Numbered from the stretch's first letter, positions 52,385 through 59,861 are shown. The stretch: 60,195 nucleotides of DNA from Chloroflexota bacterium (GCA_024223125.1 JAAEOP010000735.1:1-60195); one strand, 5' to 3'. Notes: generated from the sequence alone by a model not told the origin. Made by a program: numbers and translations.

Positions 52385-52446
52385 AGCCACTTATAACGCT
52401 TCAACCAGAATCTCCTGAGTAATTGCGCCAGGGGAGCTTTTTGTTG

Positions 52447-52455
52447 TGGTAGAAT
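52447..52455 (+). promoter_or_regulatory. Extended -10 promoter, TGGTAGAAT
   Basis: TGG TAGAAT ends 6 nt before the ATG at 52462, and no ribosome site is visible. A leaderless transcript is predicted. Confidence 0.5.
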
Positions 52456-52461
52456 CTGGAC

Positions 52462-53466
52462 ATGATTGTTATAAAACATTTACAGAAGGTAGCTGGCCAG
52501 ACGACACTGCTGGAGATAGCCTCTTTGGAGGTAGCAGCGGGGGAGATCACGGCCGTAACCGGACTAACCAGCGCCCATAAAATCGCTTTCTTGGAGCTGC
52601 TCACCGGGCAGATTTCACCAACGGCCGGGATGATTCGTTTGGCAGAGGTTGATCCATTTCAGGAACGGACGGACTTTGCCCGGCAGGTGGGGGTACTAGC
52701 GTCTGAGAATGGCTTGTATCCTAAACTGTCGGCGCGGCAAAACCTGACTTTTTATTGTGATTTGTATGGGCTGCTTCACGGCCGTGCCGATGAAATCTTG
52801 CAGCAGGTGGGGTTAATGGACCAGGCCAAAGTACGGGCTGAGGATTTAGCCCCAGGGTTGGCGCGGCGGTTGGCTTTTGGCCGGGCCATCTTACATCAGC
52901 CATCTATTTTATTGTTAACAGACCCTTTTTCTGAGTGTGATCTGGCATCCAGGGAACTGTTGAGCCGCCAGATACGCCAGACGGCCGCTACAGGCACGGC
53001 CGTCCTCGTTACTACCAATGATGCTGCCCATATACTTCCACTTTGCCAAACAGTAGTGGAGATGGAAAACGGCCGTGTTTCCAGCCAATATCGTCCTGAT
53101 GACCGGGAAACGCAGTCCAACCTGCCCTTCAAAATTCCGGCACGGCTGGAAGGCAAAGTAGCTTTGGTGAACCCAGCTGATATTTTGTATGCTACGGCCG
53201 AAGACGGCCGTACTATTTTATGCACCCACGACGGCCGTATCCCCACCCATCTGTCCCTCAGCGAAGTAGAAGAGCGGTTAGCCCGCAGTGGTTTTTTCCG
53301 GGCACATCGCAGCTATCTGGTTAACATTCAACACATCAAAGAAGTTATCGCTTACACTCGCAACAGCTACACCCTCATCCTCGATGGTGGCCTGGAAAAT
53401 GAGTCGGTAGAAATCCCCCTGAGCAAAGGCGCAGCCAAAGAACTGCGTGACTTGCTCAATTTTTAA
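52462..53466 (+). CDS. Degenerate ABC ATPase domain fused to LytTR DNA-binding domain
   Basis: The 334-aa protein looks like an ABC ATPase (1-220) followed by a LytTR domain (about 230-334: KVALVNPADILYATAEDGRT, RSGFFRAHRSYLVNIQHIKEV, IPLSKGAAKELRDLL). All ATP motifs are altered. The Walker A region reads GLTSAHKIA instead of GxxGxGKST. Walker B reads LLLTDPF instead of LLLDEPT, and the signature reads LAPGLARRL. It is probably not an ATPase but a transcription factor that kept the ABC fold to contact the permease or to sense nucleotide. It heads the ABC operon. At least six ACGGCCGT copies lie in this 1-kb gene. Confidence 0.88.
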   Translation: MIVIKHLQKVAGQTTLLEIASLEVAAGEITAVTGLTSAHKIAFLELLTGQISPTAGMIRLAEVDPFQERTDFARQVGVLASENGLYPKLSARQNLTFYCDLYGLLHGRADEILQQVGLMDQAKVRAEDLAPGLARRLAFGRAILHQPSILLLTDPFSECDLASRELLSRQIRQTAATGTAVLVTTNDAAHILPLCQTVVEMENGRVSSQYRPDDRETQSNLPFKIPARLEGKVALVNPADILYATAEDGRTILCTHDGRIPTHLSLSEVEERLARSGFFRAHRSYLVNIQHIKEVIAYTRNSYTLILDGGLENESVEIPLSKGAAKELRDLLNF

Positions 53467-53470
53467 GCGC

Positions 53471-53527
53471 CATTCAGCCTGAAAATTCATCCATTCAACC
53501 TGTTTTGCCGCCTTTCGGCCTAAAAAT
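53471..53527 (+). promoter_or_regulatory. Three phased operator-like repeats, probable LytTR sites
   Basis: CATTCAGCCTGAAAAT starts at 53471, CATTCAACCTGTTTTG at 53492 and CTTTCGGCCTAAAAAT at 53512. The first and third share 13 of 16 bases. Start-to-start spacing is 21 and 20 bp, two helical turns, as in LytTR operators. They begin 5 bp after the stop of the LytTR gene and precede the next gene of the operon. Confidence 0.6.
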
Positions 53528-53618
53528 AATGCACTCTTCTCCGCGATCTTGTATCGTGATGGTAGCTGACAGCAACACCTATGCTGACAACCATAACATA
53601 GACACAAAGGAGATTGTG

Positions 53619-53905
53619 ATGAGTGAAAAACCGAAAACGGGTCATTTTATAGCGATTGGGATTGGGATTGGCAGTTGTTTGTTACGGCCGTCCTCCTGAC
53701 CTTAACCATCATCATCCCCTGGGCCTTCATCAACCCAATACATTGGGCAACAACACAAATGCCACAACTCGGCTATTGGGCCAACGTATTATTCTTTGTC
53801 TTGCTGATTACAAATATGGGTGCAAAACGGCCGCCACGCAACCTAGCCCGGCTGCTCACTGGATTTTACCTACTCATCATGTGGATACTGGCCTTTCTGG
53901 TATAA
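53619..53905 (+). pseudogene. Small three-TM membrane protein with a frameshift
   Basis: With AAGGAG upstream, ATG 53619 opens MSEKPKTGHFIAIGIGIGS and then runs into a stop at 53697. From 53675 another frame reads LFVTAVLLTLTIIIPWAFI and continues to LLIMWILAFLV. Adding one base near 53674 (AGT TnG TTT) joins the two into a 95-aa protein with three membrane segments in good register. So the gene has lost one base, or the sequence has an error. It sits where LytTR-controlled operons often carry a small membrane antagonist. The family is not recognised. Confidence 0.7.
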
Positions 53906-53946
53906 CTATTGCCTACACTTACATACTTGCAACAGAGGAATTCATC

Positions 53947-55059
53947 ATGCAAACAATCACAACCAAACGGCCGTCACACTGGCGTTTACGATGGGCGATT
54001 GTCCGTAAAGAGATCATCAACATTGCCCAACATAATTACTATCTCATTTCTCTGGCAATACCGCTGCTTATGTCATTGGTCTTTACGCTCCTGTTTGCAG
54101 CCATCAACCAATCCAATGAAGTCACCCTGATTGTTTACGATGCTGGCAACTCCACATTTGTAGCAGCGCTGCAAGCAGAACCCAATTTGAACCTACTCAG
54201 TGTCACATCAGAAACAGAGATGTTGGCCCAACTCAATGAAGCAACTGGCGGTCTGAGTATACCGGCTAATTTTGACACGGCCGTAACCTCCGGACAAATA
54301 CCAGAACTAACAGTCTTGCTCAATACAGAAACACGTAACTCAGTCCAGGCACGATTGCAACAAATCATCTCCGACCAGGTATGGCAAACACAGTACGGCC
54401 GTTCGCCGACCCAGATTATTTGGCAAGATTTCACGGCCGGCAGCGATGCTTATGCCGCCTTCACTTCCGCCAATTATTTACTACTCACTCTGGTCACATT
54501 GGCTATTAGTATGGCCGGATTGGTGATTTTGCCCCAATTGATGGTGGAAGAAAAAGAAAAAGCCACCCTACCGGCGCTGCTGGCCTCACCGGCTACTTAT
54601 GGCGATTTGATCTTTGGCAAAGCCACGGCCGTATTCCTCTACATCCTGGTTGTAACAGTCGTCATTGGCTTCTTAAACCAGGGTTTCAGCGAGAATTGGC
54701 TTCTTACGATTACAGCCACCCTGCTGCTGATCGGGTTTGCAATCGGGGCTGGGTCATTGTTTGGCATGTGGGTAGATACAAAAAATCATTGCAATGAATA
54801 TTCAGTCATCCTGATGTTGGGATTGAATTTACCTATCTGGTTCACGGTCGTTAACGTAGAAGCCCTCTCCCCCATTTTGCAAATCATTCTACGGCTCATT
54901 CCCAGCTACTACTTTGCCAATACCCTGATGCACTCCTTAAATGGCATAGCTAACCCGGCCCAGATTGGACAGAATTTACTCATCCTTACCCTTTGCACGG
55001 CCGTCGTCTTTGCTTTACTCATTTGGCAGATTCGGCAGCGGCCGTTGTGGCAGTCATAA
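53947..55059 (+). CDS. ABC-2 type transporter permease
   Basis: The 370-aa protein has one N-terminal membrane segment after a basic start (WRLRWAIVRKEIINIAQHNYYL). A large outer loop of about 130 residues follows (NEVTLIVYDAGNSTFVAALQ), then five membrane segments including the conserved permease stretch MVEEKEKATLPALLASPATYGDLIFGKA. This is the NatB/DrrB-like ABC-2 export layout. ATG 53947 is chosen because AGAGGA precedes it and homology starts there; the open frame extends into the preceding membrane gene. It works with the ATPase encoded next and probably the second permease. Confidence 0.88.
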   Translation: MQTITTKRPSHWRLRWAIVRKEIINIAQHNYYLISLAIPLLMSLVFTLLFAAINQSNEVTLIVYDAGNSTFVAALQAEPNLNLLSVTSETEMLAQLNEATGGLSIPANFDTAVTSGQIPELTVLLNTETRNSVQARLQQIISDQVWQTQYGRSPTQIIWQDFTAGSDAYAAFTSANYLLLTLVTLAISMAGLVILPQLMVEEKEKATLPALLASPATYGDLIFGKATAVFLYILVVTVVIGFLNQGFSENWLLTITATLLLIGFAIGAGSLFGMWVDTKNHCNEYSVILMLGLNLPIWFTVVNVEALSPILQIILRLIPSYYFANTLMHSLNGIANPAQIGQNLLILTLCTAVVFALLIWQIRQRPLWQS

Positions 55060-55061
55060 CC

Positions 55062-55132
55062 CTTTTTGTAAACACAGATAGGGGAAACACGGATAAAAAA
55101 GCATCTGTGTTCCTTCCTATCCGTGTATACCC
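55062..55132. repeat. ACACAGAT/ATCTGTGT interleaved repeat
   Basis: ACACAGAT and CACGGATA are followed by ATCTGTGT and TATCCGTG, so the two stems interleave and cannot both form as a simple nested hairpin. It is related to the ATCCGCGTT dispersed repeats and separates two operon genes. Confidence 0.5.
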
Positions 55133-55148
55133 CCTTGTAGGAATAATC

Positions 55149-55916
55149 ATGATCGAAATACATAATCTCAAAAAATATTACGGTGAAAGCGACGAAATCA
55201 AAGCCGTAGATGATGTCTCTTTTATCTGCCCTGATGGGCAAATTACAGGACTGCTTGGCCCCAATGGGGCCGGCAAAACAACCGCCCTGCGAATGATCGC
55301 CGGTCTCATAAAACCGCGCCAGGGAACTGTTGTGGTGGATGGCTGTAACGTCACCCGCGAACCGACCAAAGTACGCCGCTTGTTAGGCGTTCAGGCTGAC
55401 GCCAGCGGCGTTTATCCGCGCATGACGCCGCGGGAACAGTTTAAGTTTTACGGCCGTTTCTACGGCCTGCGCGGCCAACAATTAGACGAACGCGCCCAGG
55501 CTGTCATCGTCGAACTACAAATGCAGGAAATTGCCGACCGCCGCGCCGAAGGGTTCAGCCGGGGGCAGCGGCAAAAAATTGTGTTGGGGCGAGCCTTAAT
55601 ACATAACCCACCCAACATCATCATGGACGAACCGACAAATGGGCTGGATGTGATGGCTGTGCGCCAAACCCGCGACACGATTCGAGCCATGAGAGCGCAA
55701 GGTCGCTGCGTCCTCTTCAGCACCCATTACATGGATGAAGCCGAACGACTATGTGACAACATCGCCATCATCGTCAACGGCAAGATTGCGGCCGTCGGCT
55801 CCCCAGAACAACTCATGCAGCAAACCGGCCAAACATGCCTGGAAGATGCCTTCGTCTCCCTCGCCGGCCGCGAAAATTTAACCCTATCGGAATACACCCA
55901 AAACCTGACAAGGTGA
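55149..55916 (+). CDS. ABC transporter ATP-binding protein
   Basis: This 255-aa ATPase has intact motifs: Walker A GPNGAGKTTALRM, the Q-loop region GVQADASGVYPRMTPRE, a signature FSRGQRQKI (LSGGQ variant), Walker B IIMDEPTNGLD and the switch His in STHYMDEAE. It is of the NatA/CcmA type that drives ABC-2 exporters, and is the active counterpart of the degenerate ABC domain in the LytTR regulator. ATG 55149 starts the homology and has AGGAA before it. It lies between two permeases in the operon. The exported substrate is unknown. Confidence 0.92.
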   Translation: MIEIHNLKKYYGESDEIKAVDDVSFICPDGQITGLLGPNGAGKTTALRMIAGLIKPRQGTVVVDGCNVTREPTKVRRLLGVQADASGVYPRMTPREQFKFYGRFYGLRGQQLDERAQAVIVELQMQEIADRRAEGFSRGQRQKIVLGRALIHNPPNIIMDEPTNGLDVMAVRQTRDTIRAMRAQGRCVLFSTHYMDEAERLCDNIAIIVNGKIAAVGSPEQLMQQTGQTCLEDAFVSLAGRENLTLSEYTQNLTR

Positions 55917-55992
55917 CAGGGTGACTTGCCAGCAAATGAATGAAAATAGAGCGTAGAAGGCTGATTTTTATTCCGCATTCACAAAGGAAACC

Positions 55993-57174
55993 ATGAACTA
56001 TCTCAACCTCTGGTACAAAGAAATCTTAGAAATGGTCCGCGACCGCAAAGGAATGCGGCAAACATTGCTCATTCCGCTGATATTGGGTTTGTTTTACGCT
56101 GTGTTAAACCCGGCGCTGGGAGAATTGATGAACCGGCGCAGCCAGGAGACGATCTTTATTCCCGTCCAAGGTCTGGCATATGCCGACCCCGCTTTTGTAG
56201 AGACATTTTCCCAATTTGATATTGAATTGGAACCGTATGAGGGAGATATGGAAACGGCCGTACAAACGGCCGAAGAAGCAGCCGGCATCATCTTCACGCC
56301 CGGTTTTGCCGAAAACATTGCCGATGAAACGGATGCCCAACTGATCCTGCTAACGAATCCCACTTCCGGGGGAATGTTTGGCGGCGGGTTGTCCATCAAC
56401 CGGATAGAGCTGGCTTTGAGCGCGTATAACCAGCAGTTAACTGTGCAGCGTTTACAGTCCCGTAACATTGATCCCGATGTGTTGACGCCGGTCACACTTG
56501 ATGCCCAGAATTTATCTACTGCCGCCCAGCGAGCGGGGGCGACGGCCGCATTCTTCTTGCCCATGTTGGTAGCTATTGGAGCGGTCAATGGGGGTTCCTT
56601 CATTGCCATTGACGCCACCGCCGGTGAAAAGGAACGGGGCACATTGGAAGCGTTATTGGCAACCCCGGCCAGCGATGTGCAGATTTTTGTGGGCAAATTG
56701 ATGGCGGTGTTTACAGTCACGGCCGTACCCATTGCTTTAACTTTATTTGGCTTTTGGGCGGGAACGGCCGTCTTGCCCAACTCCATGACCAACGGCGCCG
56801 GCCCCTTGCCCGTCACCATCATCATCGCCGCCATTCTGGTGACACTGCCGCTGGCCTTGTTTGCCAATGTCGTTCTGATGGTGATCAGCATCCGCACCAA
56901 AGGGTTCAAAGAAGCGCAGTCGGCCATGTCCCCGGTCTTGTTTGGGGTGACGTTTGTGGCTTTAGCGGCCGCTTTTGTGCCGCCATCACAAAGTATCTTC
57001 TTCCTAATTCCGGTGTATGGCACATCGGCCGTGGTGGGGGTACTGGCTCAAGGGGGCGTCATTCCGGCCAATGCGGTGTTGTTTAGCGTGTTGGGGAGTG
57101 TGGTGGGCACGGCCGTTATCGTCGTCATTGCCCTGCGTCTGTTTAACCGAGAACGGCTGCTGTACAGCATGTAA
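55993..57174 (+). CDS. ABC-2 type permease, NatB-like
   Basis: The 393-aa protein has an N-terminal membrane segment after KEILEMVRDRKGMRQTLLIPL, the classic NatB start. A large outer domain follows (FIPVQGLAYADPAFVETF, VQTAEEAAGIIFTPGFAE), then five or six membrane segments containing DATAGEKERGTLEALLATPASDVQIFVGKL. It pairs with the ATPase at 55149, as in sodium or antibiotic exporters of the NatAB kind. It is the last gene of the operon; a strong hairpin follows. AAAGGAAACC precedes the ATG. Confidence 0.9.
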   Translation: MNYLNLWYKEILEMVRDRKGMRQTLLIPLILGLFYAVLNPALGELMNRRSQETIFIPVQGLAYADPAFVETFSQFDIELEPYEGDMETAVQTAEEAAGIIFTPGFAENIADETDAQLILLTNPTSGGMFGGGLSINRIELALSAYNQQLTVQRLQSRNIDPDVLTPVTLDAQNLSTAAQRAGATAAFFLPMLVAIGAVNGGSFIAIDATAGEKERGTLEALLATPASDVQIFVGKLMAVFTVTAVPIALTLFGFWAGTAVLPNSMTNGAGPLPVTIIIAAILVTLPLALFANVVLMVISIRTKGFKEAQSAMSPVLFGVTFVALAAAFVPPSQSIFFLIPVYGTSAVVGVLAQGGVIPANAVLFSVLGSVVGTAVIVVIALRLFNRERLLYSM

Positions 57175-57180
57175 GCTGTG

Positions 57181-57213
57181 AGAGGTTCCACCTTTCAAAA
57201 AGGTGGAACCTCT
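57181..57213. terminator. AGAGGTTCCACCTTT hairpin between convergent genes
   Basis: AGAGGTTCCACCTTT (57181-57195) pairs perfectly with AAAGGTGGAACCTCT (57199-57213) around a 3-nt loop. It lies 7 nt after the permease stop and overlaps the stop of the convergent gene. It probably terminates both transcripts and belongs to the same family as 19313-19374. Confidence 0.75.
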
Positions 57214-57596
57214 ATCGGCAGCGGTCTATCAAACCACACCCAAACACCCACTGTAGCCGCTAAAATAATCTCGGCAATAACAATCAGGCCAATGATAACC
57301 GGCCAATCGAGGCTGAGTGAATGATACACGGCCGTGACTGCTGCCCCGTTCACCCTCTCTGCCAAATCCAAAATTTGCCAACGGCCGACAAAGCCCAACA
57401 CAAGCAAAGCAAACAAAGAGCCAAAGAGTGGCAACGCCCAATCCAAAAAATCCAACCGAAAACGGGGGGGGGCGGCCGTTGGCGACGCAGCCTGTACCTG
57501 TGCCATCACCTGGTTGACAAAGCCGGACGGTAAAGGTTCCAGTGGCGCTTGGTTCAAAGCTTCTTCTATCATTGTGTCCAGGGGTTGGTTATCCAT
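57195..57596 (-). CDS. Membrane protein coupled to the ECF sigma gene, putative anti-sigma factor
   Basis: The 133-aa protein has a cytoplasmic N-terminus of about 45 residues (LDTMIEEALNQAPLEPLPSGFVNQVMAQV) and two membrane segments (WALPLFGSLFALLVLGFVG; PVIIGLIVIAEIILAATVGVWVW). It overlaps the sigma gene by 8 nt, so the two are translated together, which is the usual anti-sigma arrangement. The zinc-binding HxxxCxxC motif of classical anti-sigma factors is absent. It may hold the sigma factor by the N-terminal helix. The function is inferred from context. Confidence 0.7.
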   Translation of the reverse strand: MDNQPLDTMIEEALNQAPLEPLPSGFVNQVMAQVQAASPTAAPPRFRLDFLDWALPLFGSLFALLVLGFVGRWQILDLAERVNGAAVTAVYHSLSLDWPVIIGLIVIAEIILAATVGVWVWFDRPLPIEVPPF

Positions 57597-58251
57597 TTGG
57601 CGCTTCCTCTACCATTGTTAGCATTTCACGCAGTAATTTACGGGCGCGAAAGATGCCGGTCTTGACACTGCCCAGCGGCATTTGTGTTACCTGGGCAATT
57701 TCTTTGTAGCTCATCCCTTGTCTATGGCGCAGGCTAATAAGCAGGCGGTAACTTTCGGGTAGATTGTCTACGGCCGTATACACTTGCACGACCAATTCTT
57801 CTGCTGCCAATATGCCTTCCACAGACGGCCGTTCATCCTGCAAATCAATTACTTCATCCGCATCCAGCGCCGCCAGTTCACTTTTCAGACGTGGCAGCCG
57901 GTTGTAACACAGGTTGGTTGTAATCCGGTACAGCCAGGTACCCAGGCGGGACTCGGCGCGAAAGGTTGGCAGTCCTTTCCAGGCACGGACAAATGTTTCC
58001 TGAGCAATATCCTCTGCCTCCTGCCGGTTATTCAATGTCCGCAGGGCCAGATTGTAAACCAGGGGCGCGTATTGGTTCACCAACGCTTCAAACGCAGTCG
58101 GATTGCCAGCCTGAGCCTGCCGGATTAAAGTGGTTTCGTCTTCACTCACGGCCGTGTCCGGCCATTCCCCGGCCGTTTTCGATGTCAAAACAGACCGGTT
58201 TCGGGAAAACGTTTGCAAAACCCGTACAGATAGCGTCATGCTCAAATTCAT
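57589..58251 (-). CDS. ECF-type RNA polymerase sigma factor
   Basis: The protein of about 220 aa has region 2 (AFEALVNQYAPLVYNLALRTLNNRQEAEDIAQETFVRAWK, including the -10 recognition helix) and region 4 (LPESYRLLISLRHRQGMSYKEIAQVTQMPLGSVKTGIFRARKLL). The RIT..LCYNRL link between them is typical of RpoE-like ECF factors. The N-terminal 45 residues are extra. Several starts are possible (TTG 58272, ATG 58251, ATG 58239); AAAGGAA lies close to the middle one. It is divergent from two small membrane protein genes that may be its targets. Confidence 0.9.
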   Translation of the reverse strand: MNLSMTLSVRVLQTFSRNRSVLTSKTAGEWPDTAVSEDETTLIRQAQAGNPTAFEALVNQYAPLVYNLALRTLNNRQEAEDIAQETFVRAWKGLPTFRAESRLGTWLYRITTNLCYNRLPRLKSELAALDADEVIDLQDERPSVEGILAAEELVVQVYTAVDNLPESYRLLISLRHRQGMSYKEIAQVTQMPLGSVKTGIFRARKLLREMLTMVEEAPNG

Positions 58252-58316
58252 TTCCTTTATGTGCGGCAACACCTTTCATATCCAATTAGACCACAATTCG
58301 GAAAAAAAGTTTCATA

Positions 58317-58378
58317 GACCTGCGAGGTTTTGGACAGAGGTCTGTAAACCCAACAATACGCTAAAACCTCGCCGGTCT
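58317..58378. repeat. AGACCTGCGAGGTTTT inverted repeat
   Basis: AGACCTGCGAGGTTTT (58317-58332) pairs with AAAACCTCGCCGGTCT (58363-58378), one mismatch. The arms match the core of the element in the vapC remnant at 5321-5409. It lies in the divergent gap between the sigma gene and the small membrane genes. Confidence 0.75.
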
Positions 58379-58442
58379 CTTTTGAAACTTTTTGGCGGCC
58401 CGGCGGTCTAACGAAGTGACATCTGACAACGGAGGTAACCTG

Positions 58443-58604
58443 ATGCACGATTTGATTGAAGGAATGGCAATTGCCTTTTCCCTGTTAATGATATTGGGAG
58501 TTGTAGGTTCATTTATTGTTTTTATGTGGATCATCGGCCGTAAAGAAAAAGCGGTGTTAGAAGCGTATGATCTATCAGAAAGAGAGGAGCAGAATTATGA
58601 ATGA
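58443..58604 (+). CDS. Small single-TM protein
   Basis: This 53-aa product (MHDLIEGMAIAFSLLMILGV, then GSFIVFMWIIGRKEKAVLEA) is one long membrane helix followed by a charged cytoplasmic tail ending SEREEQNYE. GGAGGT precedes the ATG at 58443, and the gene overlaps the next by 8 nt, so it is real by context. Its layout (outer short end, helix, charged tail) is like a truncated form of the next protein's N-terminal part. Function unknown. Confidence 0.7.
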   Translation: MHDLIEGMAIAFSLLMILGVVGSFIVFMWIIGRKEKAVLEAYDLSEREEQNYE

Positions 58605-59016
58605 CGCCGTAGAAGCGCTTAGCATAGGTTTTACTATTGCCATTATTTTTGGCGTTCCCTTTGGTTTCTTTGCCTTTGTACGTTATTTGCGCTACAAGGA
58701 AACAATTACCCTGGCTGAACAAGGTTTGCTGCGACCCGAACGAGCGCGACGTAACCGTGATACCTTAAAGTGGGGTGTTGTTATTATGATGATGGGATTG
58801 GGGCTGACCTGCGGCGTTCTGCCGATAGGGATTGTTTCCGAGGCAGATCCCGTTCTAGGCCCCTGGGTTCTAATCGGAATCCTACCCCTTTTCTTTGGAC
58901 TGTCACTCATCATCGTGTACGCGCTTAACAAACATTTAGATGACGAAGAAGATGAACAGATGATGGAGCCGCCAATTCCGCCACACAAACAAGTTGATGT
59001 GCCTGATGATCATTGA
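58597..59016 (+). CDS. DUF6249-like membrane protein
   Basis: The 139-aa protein has three membrane segments (IGFTIAIIFGVPFGFFAFVRYL; WGVVIMMMGLGLTCGVLPIGIV; WVLIGILPLFFGLSLIIVYAL). A cytoplasmic loop, RYKETITLAEQGLLRPERARRNRDTLK, is diagnostic of the DUF6249 type often encoded next to ECF sigma factors. The tail is acidic (DDEEDEQMMEPPIPP). ATG 58597 overlaps the upstream stop by 8 nt. The pair may be under the divergent sigma factor. No biochemical role is known. Confidence 0.7.
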   Translation: MNDAVEALSIGFTIAIIFGVPFGFFAFVRYLRYKETITLAEQGLLRPERARRNRDTLKWGVVIMMMGLGLTCGVLPIGIVSEADPVLGPWVLIGILPLFFGLSLIIVYALNKHLDDEEDEQMMEPPIPPHKQVDVPDDH

Positions 59017-59072
59017 TCCCTTTCCTGATTGTGTTCTCATTGTTATCATTGAGGTTAATGAGAGCATTTAAG

Positions 59073-59130
59073 GTAGGGGTGTAGTCTTGTACCCGTTCAT
59101 GCTAGGGCGACCACAAGGGTACGCCCCTAC
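59073..59130. repeat. GTAGGGGTG/CGCCCCTAC inverted repeat
   Basis: GTAGGGGTGTAGTCTTGTACCC (split 59073-59082 and 59083-59094) is mirrored by GGGTACGCCCCTAC ending at 59130, with GGGCGACCACAAGGG inside. It belongs to a type of dispersed repeat; shorter pieces (GTAGGGCG, CGCCCTAC) are near 33410 and 24618. Confidence 0.6.
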
Positions 59131-59174
59131 TAATTGAAACGATATATTTTTAGGGAAGAAACATCAGGAGAACA

Positions 59175-59861
59175 ATGATCCATCTAGCTAACAAGGTTGC
59201 TATTGTTACTGGTGCTGGGCGGGGCGTTGGCGTGTGCATTGCCCAGGAATTGGGCGCCGCCGGGGTACGAGTGGCCGTCAATGATATAAACCCAGACCGG
59301 GCGGCCAAAACGGCCGACCAGATTGTTGCCTCCGGTGGACAAGCTGTCGGAATTGCGGCCGATGTCTCCAACAAATTCCAATGTGCCCATCTTATCGAAA
59401 CTACCCGCGCGGAGTGGGGGCAGGTGGATATTTTGGTGAATAATGCGGCCGTTATGCCCCAGGCGGCCATTCTAAAAATGGACGAATGGGATTGGAACCG
59501 CTGCCTGGAAGTGAACCTGAAAGCCCCCTTTTTCATGAGCCAATTGTGCGGCCGGGTTATGGCTGATGAGAACCAAAAGCGGGGCGGCATTATTCTGAAC
59601 ATTGCTTCGACAGCCGGTGTTTTTGCGCCACTGTCAAATCGGGCTGCTTATTGTGCCAGCAAAGCGGGGTTGGTTGGCTTTACCCGTGAATGTGCCCGCG
59701 AGTTTGGTGCGTATGGCATTAAAGTGGCCGTTCTAACCCCACCTGAAAATCCAGCCGATGAAGGGGCGCTCTCTCAGCAGATAGCCAGTTTGGTTGTGGA
59801 ATTGTGTGTGGATAACGGCCGTGTCCCACCCCCCACTAGTCCTATCATCACCATCACCTAA
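59175..59861 (+). CDS. SDR family NAD(P)-dependent oxidoreductase
   Basis: This 228-aa protein has the classical SDR features. It has the cofactor motif VTGAGRGVGVCIAQELG, DVS near the adenine, NNAA in VDILVNNAAVM, the catalytic Ser in NIASTAGVF and the Tyr/Lys pair in YCASKAGLVGF. After Tyr-Lys the chain runs VAVLTPPENP, so the substrate lid is short and the protein is slightly shorter than the usual 250. The substrate is unknown. Upstream is a repeat, downstream a convergent partial gene. Confidence 0.9.
   Translation: MIHLANKVAIVTGAGRGVGVCIAQELGAAGVRVAVNDINPDRAAKTADQIVASGGQAVGIAADVSNKFQCAHLIETTRAEWGQVDILVNNAAVMPQAAILKMDEWDWNRCLEVNLKAPFFMSQLCGRVMADENQKRGGIILNIASTAGVFAPLSNRAAYCASKAGLVGFTRECAREFGAYGIKVAVLTPPENPADEGALSQQIASLVVELCVDNGRVPPPTSPIITIT

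Larger units (their letters stand above)
52006..52461. other. Intergenic region with two inverted repeats
   Basis: This 456-bp stretch holds the bipartite repeat at 52052-52145 and the AGTACAGCGCG repeat at 52334-52384. A 46-codon open frame (52138-52278) between them has no recognisable homology. An extended -10 at 52447-52455 closes it. Confidence 0.6.

Noticed and set aside
56094..57023. A 309-codon minus-strand open frame
   Set aside because: It is the shadow of the NatB-like permease, whose conserved motifs leave no doubt about the coding strand.
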